A stretch of DNA of 64,000 nt from Paraburkholderia caffeinilytica (GTDB lineage Bacteria > Pseudomonadota > Gammaproteobacteria > Burkholderiales > Burkholderiaceae): contig NZ_CP031466.1 of assembly GCF_003368325.1 (NCBI RefSeq), positions 2,232,001 to 2,296,000 of the forward strand. The letters run 5' to 3'. A model generated the notes under the pieces. That model was not told where the DNA came from. It saw only the letters and a program-made list of their open reading frames with translations, and did not search any database. Each line of letters starts with the position of its first letter. Within the stretch, counting starts at the first letter, position 1. The position numbers and the translations under genes were made by a program. Below, one piece after another: positions 53,169 through 63,587 of the stretch.

Positions 53169-54113
53169 CTATTTCTTTCGCTGGCCCCCCGCTTTGCGCA
53201 CCTGCGGCGCCGTGTCCGCAAACAGGTCGATCACGACTCCGCGCAGCCAGCGATTACCTTCGTCCTGCTGAACGCGCGCGTGCCAGAGCAGATGGATCGG
53301 CGCGGCGGGCAGCGTCATGGGCAACGCGCGCAGGCTGAGCGAGAAAGGCGTTGCCAGTTGCAGGGCCAGCCGCTCCGGCACCGTGGCGATCAGATCGGTG
53401 CGTTGCAGGATGTAGCCCACGCTCATGAAGTGCGGCACCGTCAGTCGCACCTGACGCTGAACGCCGCGCCGTCTCAGCCATTCATCCACCTGACCGTGGC
53501 CGGTGCCGGCCGCCACGACGACCAGATGCTCGGCCTCGCGCCAGACAGGGAGCGTAAGCGGTACGTCCTCAAGCGGATGGCCGCGCCTGTACAGACAGAC
53601 ATAACGCTGATCGAACAGGCGGCGCTGATAGAAACCACCCTTGAGCTGCGGCAGCAGGCCGATGGCCAGATCGACCCGGCCGTCGGCCATCTCGTTGCCC
53701 AGATTGACGCTTGTATCGCGCACTGTATTGAGTGCGACGCCCGGCGCCAGGCGCGACAGTCGTTCGAGCAATGCGGGCAGAAAGACGACCTCGCCGATAT
53801 CGGTCATGCCGATCGTCATGGTGCGCATGGCGCGTAGCGGATCGAAGCCGGTCGCGGGGTTGAGCGCGGCGTGCAGGGTGGCGAGCGCCTGCGAGACCGG
53901 TTCCGCCAGACGCAGCGCGAACGGCGTAGGCACCACGCCGCCCGGCCCGCGCACGAACAACGGATCGCCAAGCCGGCGCCGCAGCTTCGCAAGCGCGTTG
54001 CTGACGCCGGGCTGGCTCATGTTCATCTGCTCGGCGACGCTCGCAACGCGTCTCTCCTGCATCAAGCGCTGGAAGAGCAGCAGCAGATTGAGGTCGATGT
54101 CGTCCAGTTCCAT
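53169..54113 (-). CDS. LysR-family transcriptional regulator
   Basis: A 314-residue protein with the NodD-like N-terminus LDDIDLNLLLLFQRLMQERR, the recognition helix MNMSQPGVSNALAKLRRRLG and GDPLFVRGPGG. It is divergent from the FAD monooxygenase gene at 54287 and likely controls it in response to an aromatic substrate (inference). The ATG at 54113 gives the standard start; one at 54137 is possible. The C-terminus is basic. Confidence 0.92.
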   Translation of the reverse strand: MELDDIDLNLLLLFQRLMQERRVASVAEQMNMSQPGVSNALAKLRRRLGDPLFVRGPGGVVPTPFALRLAEPVSQALATLHAALNPATGFDPLRAMRTMTIGMTDIGEVVFLPALLERLSRLAPGVALNTVRDTSVNLGNEMADGRVDLAIGLLPQLKGGFYQRRLFDQRYVCLYRRGHPLEDVPLTLPVWREAEHLVVVAAGTGHGQVDEWLRRRGVQRQVRLTVPHFMSVGYILQRTDLIATVPERLALQLATPFSLSLRALPMTLPAAPIHLLWHARVQQDEGNRWLRGVVIDLFADTAPQVRKAGGQRKK

Positions 54114-54286
54114 GGCTATCGCATAACCCCGTCTCATTCAATCCAGTGATGAAGTAGATTCATTTCATCTTATTGAGGAATGAAGGTCTAGTGCTGAAAA
54201 TACTGACACGGCACCTGCATTCGACGCGCCGCCTGAGCATGCGATAGCGCCTCTCACCTACAAATCTGGATATCGGAGACACATTC

Positions 54287-55504
54287 ATGAAACTGACGGA
54301 CCTAACGATTGCGATTGTCGGCGCCGGCATCGGCGGCCTGACGCTTGCGCTCGCGCTGCGCGAGCACGGAATCGATGCGCAGCTCTACGAGCAGACCGAA
54401 GCGCTGCGCGAAGTGGGTGCTGCCGTCGCGCTCTCGGCCAACGCGACGCGCTTCTACGAGCGCATGGGACTCCGTCCGGCATTCGACAAGGTGTGCGCGG
54501 AGGTGCCTGGCCTCATCTATCGCGACGGACGCAGCGGCGCTGTCATCGGTCATCATCGCGGCGAGCCGGGCTATCGCGAGCAGTTCGGCGGCTCGTACTG
54601 GGGCATTCATCGCGCCGATCTGCAGGCGGTGCTGTCCGAGGCTGTCGGCCTCGAGCGCATCAACCTCAGCCATCGGCTGACAGGTCTCGAGCAGCACCCC
54701 GATCGCGTGAGTCTGGCGTTCGATAACGGTCGGCGCATCGACGCCGATCTGGTGATCGGCGCCGACGGCGCGCGCTCGATCACCCGGCGCTGGATGCTGG
54801 GCTACGACGACGCCTTGTATTCGGGCTGCTCGGGCTTTCGCGGCGTGGTGCCGGCCGAGCGCATGGACCTGCTGCCCGATCCCGAGACGATACAGTTCTG
54901 GGTCGGACCCGGCGGCCATCTGCTGCACTATCCTATCGGCGGCAAAGGCGACCAGAATTTCCTGCTGGTAGAACGCCATCCCTCGCCATGGCCGTTGCGC
55001 GACTGGGTCATGCCCGCCAGCGAGGGCGAGCAACTACGCCTGTTCAAGGACTGGCATCCGGCCGTCGTGCAGATGATTACCGCGGTGCCGATCAGTCAGC
55101 GCTGGGGATTGTTCCACCGTCCTCCGCTCGGCCGCTGGAGCAAGGGCCGCGTGACGCTGATCGGCGATGCCGCGCATGCGCTCGTGCCGCATCACGGCCA
55201 GGGCGCGAACCAGTCGATCGAAGATGCCGTGGTGCTGGCCGCGCAGTTGGCCGCGGCGGGTCCGGGCAATTGGCGCGAGGCGCAGGAAGCCTACGAGCGC
55301 CTGCGCCGGGGCCGCACGCGCAAGGTGCAGTACGCGTCGATCGCCACGGCGGACGTGCTGCATCTGCCCGACGGACCGGCCGCGCAGGCGCGCAACGCCC
55401 GCCTCGGCGCGCGCGACAGCGTGCTGCATCACCTGGACTGGATTCACGATTTCGACGCCCTCAAGGAAGAGCCGAGCGAACGTCAGGGCGGCACCTGGCT
55501 CTGA
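54287..55504 (+). CDS. FAD-dependent aromatic monooxygenase (salicylate/3-hydroxybenzoate hydroxylase type)
   Basis: A 405-residue flavoprotein with the FAD-binding GAGIGGLTLALALREHG, the central DG motif VIGADGARS and the second FAD motif LIGDAAHALVPHHGQGANQSIED. The overall length and VGAAVALSANATR fit 3-hydroxybenzoate 6-hydroxylases and salicylate hydroxylases. It uses NAD(P)H and O2 to hydroxylate an aromatic acid. It stands in a single-gene unit facing a LysR gene. Confidence 0.9.
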   Translation: MKLTDLTIAIVGAGIGGLTLALALREHGIDAQLYEQTEALREVGAAVALSANATRFYERMGLRPAFDKVCAEVPGLIYRDGRSGAVIGHHRGEPGYREQFGGSYWGIHRADLQAVLSEAVGLERINLSHRLTGLEQHPDRVSLAFDNGRRIDADLVIGADGARSITRRWMLGYDDALYSGCSGFRGVVPAERMDLLPDPETIQFWVGPGGHLLHYPIGGKGDQNFLLVERHPSPWPLRDWVMPASEGEQLRLFKDWHPAVVQMITAVPISQRWGLFHRPPLGRWSKGRVTLIGDAAHALVPHHGQGANQSIEDAVVLAAQLAAAGPGNWREAQEAYERLRRGRTRKVQYASIATADVLHLPDGPAAQARNARLGARDSVLHHLDWIHDFDALKEEPSERQGGTWL

Positions 55505-55626
55505 GCGAGCCGCGCTTGGGCAATGCTTCAATGCGCCGGATCGTCGACCCGCTCCGGCGCGGCCTGAATCACAAAGACCAACCTTCCTGCGCTGATGCGC
55601 CCTTGGGCGTGCCGGTCGCCGCCCGC

Positions 55627-56961
55627 CTACAGCGCGAGGGCGGACCGCCCCTCTCGAGGCTTCATGCGGGAAAAGAAGACGAGTCCGGCCGCCACCACCG
55701 ACATCAAGGCCAGCCCGGTGAGCCCTCCTTCGATCGATCCGGTTTTCTGCTCGAGCAAGCCGAACGCGGCGGGCGCGACGAACCCGCCGAGATTGCCGAT
55801 CGAATTGATCAGCGCCAGCACCGCCGCGGAAATCCGCCCATCCAGGTAGCTCTGCGGAATCGGCCAGAACAACGACGACGCGGCTTTGAAACCGATCGCC
55901 GCAAAGCAGATCGCGACGAACGAAAACATGGGCGTGCCCTGACCGGCTGCATACATGCCGAGCGCGGCGATCAGCAGTACGCACGCAATCCATGCCTGCT
56001 GAAACTTGAAGCGTGCCGCGAGCATCGCGAAGAAGTACATCGCCGCGATCGAGATCACCCACGGAATCGAATTGAAGAGCCCGACCTGGAAATCGTTGAA
56101 ATGGCCCATCTTTCGAATGATGCTGGGCAGCCAGAACGTTGCACCGTAGATCGTCAGCGAAACCGAGAAATAGATCATGCAGAAGATCACGATCTGCGGG
56201 TCGCGCAGCAGAGTCCAGACGGACCGCCTGATCGCATGCACCGCGTCGCGCTGGCGCTGCTCTTCTTCTATCTCGGCGACGACCGCGTCCTGCTCGGCGC
56301 GGCTCAACCACCTGGCGTCGTGCGGCTTCGAATCGAGCCAGAACCAGATGAAGCCGGACAGCACCACCGAAGCCATGCCTTCGATCACGAACATCCACTG
56401 CCAGCCGTGCAGGCCCCAGCCGCTGATCAGCATCAGCGCGCCGGAGATCGGCCCGGAGAGTATCGAGGCGAGCGCCGAGCCGCTGAGAAAGATCGCCATC
56501 GCCTTGCCTCGCTCGTCGCGCGGCAGCCATTGGGTGAAATAGAAGATGACACCCGGAAAGAACCCGGCCTCGGCCGCGCCGAGCAGCAGCCGCATCGCAT
56601 AGAACGACGTCTCGCCCCGAACGAAGGCCATGCCGACCGCGGCCAGGCCCCACGTGAACATGATGCGCGTGAGCCACGCCTTCGCGCCGAGGCGCTGCAG
56701 CAGCAAGTTCGACGGCACCTCGAAGACGGCGTAGCTGACAAAGAAGAGCCCCGCGCCGAGCCCGTAAGCCGCGGCGCCGATGCCCAGATCGGCGCTCAGA
56801 TGCTGGCGCACGAAACCGATGTTCACCCGGTCGATGTAGTTGACGATGAACATCACGACGAACAGCGGCAGCACATGCCACTTGATCTTGCGCACGGCGC
56901 TCGCCAGCGTGCTCGCCCGGTCCGGGCCGGCCGCGGCCGCGGCCGGGATGGATCTGCTCAT
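55627..56961 (-). CDS. MFS transporter, ACS type (sugar-acid carrier)
   Basis: The 444-residue protein has 12 helices and ACS motifs: VNYIDRVNIGFVRQHL in helix 1, EVPSNLLLQRLGAKAWL after helix 2, LGAAEAGFFPGVIFYFTQW and SALASILSGPISG. Its gene follows the glucarate-dehydratase-like gene after 53 bp with a GGAG site, so the two form an operon. Relatives such as GudP import glucarate or galactarate. Confidence 0.9.
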   Translation of the reverse strand: MSRSIPAAAAAGPDRASTLASAVRKIKWHVLPLFVVMFIVNYIDRVNIGFVRQHLSADLGIGAAAYGLGAGLFFVSYAVFEVPSNLLLQRLGAKAWLTRIMFTWGLAAVGMAFVRGETSFYAMRLLLGAAEAGFFPGVIFYFTQWLPRDERGKAMAIFLSGSALASILSGPISGALMLISGWGLHGWQWMFVIEGMASVVLSGFIWFWLDSKPHDARWLSRAEQDAVVAEIEEEQRQRDAVHAIRRSVWTLLRDPQIVIFCMIYFSVSLTIYGATFWLPSIIRKMGHFNDFQVGLFNSIPWVISIAAMYFFAMLAARFKFQQAWIACVLLIAALGMYAAGQGTPMFSFVAICFAAIGFKAASSLFWPIPQSYLDGRISAAVLALINSIGNLGGFVAPAAFGLLEQKTGSIEGGLTGLALMSVVAAGLVFFSRMKPREGRSALAL

Positions 56962-57014
56962 AAGGTGGTCTCCTGGGGTGGCAATGCGCATCGCGCGCCG
57001 GACATCCGGTCGGG

Positions 57015-58289
57015 TCAGAAGCGCGGGTTCTTGCCGCTAAAACCGGGGTCGTACTTCTGCATCTGCTTCAGGTCGTCGCGATTGCGCACGCCGCACGACA
57101 GATACTGGGCATGCAGTTCGGCCAGGCGGTCGCGGTCGAGCTCGACGCCGAGACCCGGCGTGGCAGGCACGCGTACCGCGCCGTTGTCGAAGCTCACGCG
57201 GCCGCCCTTGATGACTTCTTCTTCCTGCCACGGATAGTGGGTGTCGCACGCGTAGGTCAGGTTGGGGATGCTTGCCGCGACGTGCGTCATCGCCATCAGG
57301 CTGATGCCGAGATGCGAGTTCGAGTGCATCGACATGCCCAGATCCCACAGCTTGCACATGCGCGCGAGTGTCTGAGTCGCGCGCAGACCACCCCAGTAGT
57401 GATGGTCCGACAGCAACACCTTGACCGAGCCCATCTCGGCGCCACGGCGGAAATCTTCCATGGTCGTGATCACCATGTTGGTGGCAAGCGGCAGGCGAGT
57501 ATGCTTCGCCAGCTCGGCCATGCCTGCGAGCCCCGGACACGGGTCTTCGTAGTACTCGAGCAGCTCGTCGAGTTCAGGCGCGGCCGCAATGCTTGTTTCG
57601 AGTGTCCAGTTGGCGTTCGGATCGAGACGCAGCGGCACGCCCGGGAACGCCTGATGCAGCGCGCGCATGCACGCGATCTCGTGCGCCGGCTCGAACACGC
57701 CGCCTTTGAGCTTGATGCTCTGGAAGCCATACAGATCGATCATGCGGCGCGCCTGCGCGACGATCTGCTCCGCGCTGAGGCCTTCGCCCCACGCATCGGG
57801 CGCGTAGGGCTTGTCGACGTGCTCTGCGTACTTGAAGAAGAGGTAGGCGCTGTAGGGCACTGCGTCGCGAACCTTGCCGCCGAGCAGATCGACGATCGGC
57901 GCGCCGACGATTTGCCCCTGCAGGTCGAGCATCGCGACTTCAAGCGTGCTGATGACTTTCGGCGCGTTCTTGGCCGAGTGCGAACCGGGGGCGAGTTCGA
58001 ATTCGATCGCACCGGCACTCGGCTTGATCGCCGCGCGCACGCGTTCTTCCATCCGGTTCAGGTCGAACGGCGACAGGCCGACCACCAGCGCCTTGGCCCG
58101 CTCGAGCACACGCAGCATCGGTTCGTCGCCATAGGTCTCCGAGATGCCCACGCGGCCATCGCTCGTCTCCAACTCGACGATGGCGCGCAACGCCCACGGT
58201 TCGTGGATGCCGGCAGCGTTGAGCAGAGGGCCGTCGCGAAAGGCGATCGGCGTAATTCGCACCTGGGTGACGGTGATGTCGCGAGTCAT
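57015..58289 (-). CDS. Enolase-superfamily dehydratase, glucarate dehydratase-like
   Basis: A 424-residue protein with the (beta/alpha)7-beta barrel of the enolase superfamily. The KLKGGV motif gives the Lys-x-Lys base pair, LDPNANW and EDPCPG supply metal ligands, ATNM the third, and MHSNSHLGISLMAMTHVA the His of glucarate dehydratase. Expected reaction: acid-sugar to 5-keto-4-deoxy acid. The start at 58289 is the first ATG consistent with family N-termini. The gene is divergent from a GntR regulator across an 18-bp palindrome. Confidence 0.9.
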   Translation of the reverse strand: MTRDITVTQVRITPIAFRDGPLLNAAGIHEPWALRAIVELETSDGRVGISETYGDEPMLRVLERAKALVVGLSPFDLNRMEERVRAAIKPSAGAIEFELAPGSHSAKNAPKVISTLEVAMLDLQGQIVGAPIVDLLGGKVRDAVPYSAYLFFKYAEHVDKPYAPDAWGEGLSAEQIVAQARRMIDLYGFQSIKLKGGVFEPAHEIACMRALHQAFPGVPLRLDPNANWTLETSIAAAPELDELLEYYEDPCPGLAGMAELAKHTRLPLATNMVITTMEDFRRGAEMGSVKVLLSDHHYWGGLRATQTLARMCKLWDLGMSMHSNSHLGISLMAMTHVAASIPNLTYACDTHYPWQEEEVIKGGRVSFDNGAVRVPATPGLGVELDRDRLAELHAQYLSCGVRNRDDLKQMQKYDPGFSGKNPRF

Positions 58290-58339
58290 GGCGGCAGTCC
58301 GGAAATGGATGGGTTTGAAGTGAATGGACGCATGGTAAA

Positions 58340-58357
58340 GCACTAATATATTAGTGC
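58340..58357. promoter_or_regulatory. GntR-type 18-bp operator
   Basis: A perfect palindrome, gcactaatatattagtgc, lies 51 bp before the dehydratase start, with a related half-site, gtactaatat, at 58437-58446 before the GntR gene. The arrangement suggests one regulator controls both directions. Confidence 0.8.
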
Positions 58358-58499
58358 GTCAGTGGGGAAAACACCCAGATCCGCACCTACCCAAAACGGC
58401 TGCACGACCACTGGGCGCGCGCGGGCGTCGGCTATAGTACTAATATTTCAGCGGGTGGAAACACGAGTGCCCGCCTGTACCCACGCTTCTGGTCCTGAC

Positions 58500-59204
58500 A
58501 TGAAAACCAACGCCTCCCAGTCGAGGGTGACCCGGCTCGACCGGTCCCGCCATGCCGCGCCGCAAGTATTCGAACGCCTGCGCGAAATGATCCTGTCCCT
58601 CGAACTGGCGCCCGGTACGGTGCTCTCTCGCGCCGATCTGGCGACTCAGTACGGTCTGAGTCAGACTCCCGTGCGCGACGCTCTGATGAAGCTCGGCGAG
58701 GAAGGCCTGGTCGACATTTTTCCGCAGCACGCAACAGTCGTCAGCCAGATCAACGTGACGTCCGCGTTGCAGGCGCACTTCCTGCGCCGCTCGATCGAAC
58801 TGGAAGTCGTGCGCACGCTTGCGGAGCGGCGCGATGCGGCACTGATCGGTCAGTTGCGCGCGACGATTGCCGGGCAGATGGAAGTGCGCGACCTGAAGAA
58901 CTACGAGCAGTTCTCGCTGCTCGACCAGGCCTTTCACCGCCAGATGTACGAGGCGGCGGACGTGCCGCAACTCTGGGATCTGGTGCGCAGACTGAGCGGC
59001 CACATCGACCGGCTGCGTCGCCTGCACCTGCCGGTGGAGGGCAAGACGATGGCGGTGGTGCGCGATCACACCGAGATCGTCGATGCGATCGAAAGAGGGG
59101 ATGCCGAGGCCGCGCAGGCGGCGCTGCGCAAGCATCTCTCGGGTACGCTCAGCCAGGTCGATCAGATCCGCACGAGGCATCCGAACTTCCTGACGGACGT
59201 CTGA
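58500..59204 (+). CDS. GntR-family regulator (FadR/FCD subfamily)
   Basis: A 234-residue protein. The winged helix-turn-helix (QVFERLREMILSLELAPGT; LATQYGLSQTPVRDALMKL) is followed by an all-helical FCD effector domain with the metal-binding pattern FHRQMYEAADV and RDHTEIVDAIERGDAE, AQAALRKHL. It probably represses the divergent dehydratase-MFS operon and itself. Start at 58500 is chosen because the DNA-binding part begins soon after; no extra domain lies upstream. Confidence 0.92.
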   Translation: MKTNASQSRVTRLDRSRHAAPQVFERLREMILSLELAPGTVLSRADLATQYGLSQTPVRDALMKLGEEGLVDIFPQHATVVSQINVTSALQAHFLRRSIELEVVRTLAERRDAALIGQLRATIAGQMEVRDLKNYEQFSLLDQAFHRQMYEAADVPQLWDLVRRLSGHIDRLRRLHLPVEGKTMAVVRDHTEIVDAIERGDAEAAQAALRKHLSGTLSQVDQIRTRHPNFLTDV

Positions 59205-59288
59205 ATACGGTCGGAGGAGCGTCAGCAAGAACGGTCGCCCCTGACCGACATGCCATGCCATGCCGCACACGATGCACGTGGTCTTTTG

Positions 59289-59762
59289 TTAGGCCGTCGT
59301 CCCCAAATAGGCGGATTTCAGCGCGGCGACATCGAACTTCACCATTTTCATCATGGCTTCGGCCACGCGCGTGGCCTTTACCGGATCGGGGTCGGCCATC
59401 ATCTTCATCAGTTCGGATGGAACGATCTGCCACGAGACGCCGAAGCGGTCTCTCAGCCAGCCGCACGCGTCGGGCGAACCGCCGCCTTCGAGAAGAGCGT
59501 TCCAATACCGATCGAGTTCAGCCTGGTCGCCACAGTCGACCATCAGGGATATTGCGTGGTTGAACGAGTCGGGCCGACCAGAGCTCATGGCGAAGAAGGG
59601 CTGCCCAAAGAGCACAAACTCGACAACCTTCGTGGAACCGGCGCTCGGCACCGCCGTGACCCGAACGACGCGCGAGTCCGGAAAGATATCCGCATAGAAA
59701 GCAGCGGCCTCCTCGGCGTCCTCGGCGTACCAAAGAAAAGGCGTGATCTTCTGAATCGTCAT
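59289..59762 (-). CDS. VOC-family protein (PhnB / 3-demethylubiquinone-9 methyltransferase-like)
   Basis: A 157-residue protein with the glyoxalase-like fold: ITPFLWYAEDAEEAAAFYADIFPDS (family motif, split), FVLFGQPFFAMS, then the DCGDQAELDRYWNALLEGG segment and CGWLRDRFGVSWQIVP. This is the common PhnB-like single-domain VOC group with unknown substrate. GGAG lies eight bases before the ATG at 59762. It stands alone. Confidence 0.9.
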   Translation of the reverse strand: MTIQKITPFLWYAEDAEEAAAFYADIFPDSRVVRVTAVPSAGSTKVVEFVLFGQPFFAMSSGRPDSFNHAISLMVDCGDQAELDRYWNALLEGGGSPDACGWLRDRFGVSWQIVPSELMKMMADPDPVKATRVAEAMMKMVKFDVAALKSAYLGTTA

Positions 59763-59920
59763 GGCAAATCTCCTGTCTGTATTGGCCGAATGCGGAGGCA
59801 AGCCGCATGCCGACACTGGTACGACGAAGCAATACCATCAAAGTCGACATGTCCAGGAGAAAAGTTTCACTTTCTGTATCCACTGCGACGGCATGTCGCC
59901 GCCCTGCCGTATCTGTTCGA

Positions 59921-60778
59921 TCACAGCAACGGCAGCGTCAATCTGATGTGTTCCGCGAATACCGCGATCAGATGGGCGGGACGCTCCCGCTCGAACTTCA
60001 GGGTAATGCCGACGGTGGGCAACGATGGAAGCGCGGGATCGCCATTGAGTATGCAGAGATCCGCGGGAACCGCAGTCTGTGTGATGACGGCAAACGCCTG
60101 CCCCGAGCGCACCAGCGCCGTCAGACCGGCCAGACTGCTGCTCGCATAGGCGATGCGGTAAGCCCTGCCCGCGCGCTGCAGCGCTTCGCAGACCGCCACG
60201 TGGTCGAGCGTGTCGGGATCGGAAACCGCCAGCGGCAAGGGGTCGAAATGCGTGGAATCCAGTCCCGGATAGCCTACCCAGACCAACGGTTCGCGACGAA
60301 TGATGCCGTCATTCGTCGCGTCGTCCGGCAGCGAGATCATGGCAAGGTCCAGTGCATGCATCTCCAGTTGTTCAAGCAACCGTGGTGTGGGCGCGCAAAT
60401 AACCTCCACCAGGGCATGCGGGTGCTGACTTGAGAACTGACGCAGCAAATGTGGGAGGAAAACGGCGGCGTAGTCGTCCGGGCAGCCGAAGCGGATCGTC
60501 CCGGACAGGCCTTTACCGGACAGATCGGCCATCGCCTCGTCGTGCAGGCGCAGGATGCGCTGGGCGTGGATCAGCAGGCGCTCGCCGGGATTGGTCAGCA
60601 CCACCCCGCGGCCCGTGCGCTGAAACAGCGGCTGGTCGACAATTTCTTCGAGGCGCTTCATCTGCTGGCTCAACGCGGACTGGGTCCGGCCGATCCGGTT
60701 GGCCGCGCGACTGAGCGCCCGGACTTCGGCAATGACGGCGAACGAACGCAGCAGATCGATTTCGAGTGAAAGACTCAA
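59921..60778 (-). CDS. dgdR: LysR-family regulator of the dialkylglycine decarboxylase gene (DgdR)
   Basis: A 285-residue LysR protein (LEIDLLRSFAVIAEVRALSR; RTQSALSQQMKRLEEIV) that resembles B. cepacia DgdR and lies divergent from dgdA with 105 bp between. DgdR represses dgdA in B. cepacia, relieved by 2-methylalanine-type substrates. The start appears to be TTG at 60778, as no ATG or GTG is in frame nearby. Confidence 0.85.
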   Translation of the reverse strand: MSLSLEIDLLRSFAVIAEVRALSRAANRIGRTQSALSQQMKRLEEIVDQPLFQRTGRGVVLTNPGERLLIHAQRILRLHDEAMADLSGKGLSGTIRFGCPDDYAAVFLPHLLRQFSSQHPHALVEVICAPTPRLLEQLEMHALDLAMISLPDDATNDGIIRREPLVWVGYPGLDSTHFDPLPLAVSDPDTLDHVAVCEALQRAGRAYRIAYASSSLAGLTALVRSGQAFAVITQTAVPADLCILNGDPALPSLPTVGITLKFERERPAHLIAVFAEHIRLTLPLL

Positions 60779-60844
60779 GATATAAGGCTCGCTACTATCT
60801 TCGATAAGAACTATTCGATTCTATGAAAGCAGAGCGCCATCTAG

Positions 60845-62185
<1,341 letters not shown>

Positions 62186-62333
62186 CTGTAGCTAGCGGGC
62201 GAACCCGGCGGCGCGCGATGGGAGTGGATATCGCGACGCCGGCCCCCGGCCCCCGACCCCCGATCCTCCAACGTCACAGAAGGACAAGCCAGTTCACGCC
62301 CAGCGTGATCGGCTTGTCCGCATGACCCGGCAC

Positions 62334-63431
62334 TCAATTGCCGCTCGTTCCTTCGAACTCAACGATCTCGATCCAGTTCGCCCCCTTACCCACAGGGTAT
62401 TGACCCATCAAAGCCAGCGCCCCGGTCCTGCTGTCGATGCGGTAAGCACTCAGGGTCGACGACAACTGGCCGACTGCCAGCAGATACTTGCCCGAAGGAT
62501 CGATACTGAATCCGCGCGGCTGCTTTTCTGTCTGATACGTACCGACGCGCGTCAATTCACCTGATTTAGCGCTCACTCGATAGACAGCCAGCGTGTTGGA
62601 CGTGCGTTCAGATGCGTACAGGAAACGTCCGTCCGGTGTAACGTGCAGATCCGCGCCCCACGGCTTGTCACCGGAAAAATCGGGCGGCAGGATGGAAACG
62701 GTCTGGACCGGTTTGACCGTGTCGCGCGTGCTATTGAAGGCGAGCACATGCAATTTTCCATCGAGCTCGTCGATCAGATAGACAAAGCGATGATCCGGCG
62801 AGAACACAAAGTGGCGCGGCCCCGACTTCGCAGGCAACGAATAGGCGGGCGCGGCGTCATCGGTCAACTGGCCGTTTGACGCGTCGAATTTCAGACGCAG
62901 CCACGCATCCGCGCCGAGCACCGATGCGAAGACATAGCGATTGTCGGGCGCATTACGTATCGCGTGAGCCATTGGGCCGGTTTTGACGGTTTGCAGAACG
63001 TCGCCCGCCACGCCATCCGCGCCGATCCGGTTCACTGCCAGCAGGTTGCCGCCATACGAGGCGGAAAAGAGATAGCGGCCGGTCGCATCCGTCGATACGT
63101 AGGCCATGCTGTCCGCAAGCGGCGCCCTGCCAAGTTCGATCAGCCGGCCATCGAGCGGATTGACCGCGAAGCTCACCACGCTATACGGCTTGGAACGCAA
63201 CGCCGCATAGAGCCGGAGATGGCCGGGCGAGAGCGCCATCGGCATGACGGTGCCTCCAACCGGCACTGTCTCGACCGCGGCGAGCGAGCCGCTCGACTGG
63301 TCGAGACTGAAGACAGAAATGTCCTGGCTATCCGCATTCGATACATAGGCATACGTAGCAGCTTGCGACGCGCCCGATCCCAAAGCACCCGCAACCAGGA
63401 TTGCTGCGACCAGGGTGGCCCTAACGCTCAT
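62334..63431 (-). CDS. Exported beta-propeller lactonase (YbhE/6-phosphogluconolactonase fold)
   Basis: A 365-residue protein with a signal peptide (cleavage near SQAAT) and the seven-bladed lactonase pattern: YAYVSNADSQDISVF at the start, GADLHVTPDGRFLYASERTS, PRGFSIDPSGKYLLAVGQLS and ALMGQYPVGKGANWIEIV at the end. Cytosolic relatives (Pgl/YbhE) hydrolyse 6-phosphogluconolactone; the signal peptide suggests a periplasmic lactone substrate. A convergent dgdA lies 148 bp away. Confidence 0.88.
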   Translation of the reverse strand: MSVRATLVAAILVAGALGSGASQAATYAYVSNADSQDISVFSLDQSSGSLAAVETVPVGGTVMPMALSPGHLRLYAALRSKPYSVVSFAVNPLDGRLIELGRAPLADSMAYVSTDATGRYLFSASYGGNLLAVNRIGADGVAGDVLQTVKTGPMAHAIRNAPDNRYVFASVLGADAWLRLKFDASNGQLTDDAAPAYSLPAKSGPRHFVFSPDHRFVYLIDELDGKLHVLAFNSTRDTVKPVQTVSILPPDFSGDKPWGADLHVTPDGRFLYASERTSNTLAVYRVSAKSGELTRVGTYQTEKQPRGFSIDPSGKYLLAVGQLSSTLSAYRIDSRTGALALMGQYPVGKGANWIEIVEFEGTSGN

Positions 63432-63587
63432 CGTGACACTCCGTTGAAATGGTTGAATTCGTCGAACATGACTATCCAGCGCCGGCCGCTTCCGTCTTTT
63501 CGACGGATGTCAGCCGATGCCAACGCATCGCCGGCCCGGCACGGGCGCGACGGGTGCTTTTACTGAATGCGGGTGTGCGGGTGCGGG

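Noticed and set aside
54988..57237. Long plus-strand open frame across the FAD monooxygenase end and the MFS gene
   Set aside because: It is Arg/His/Asp-rich and opposes two genes with clear family motifs.
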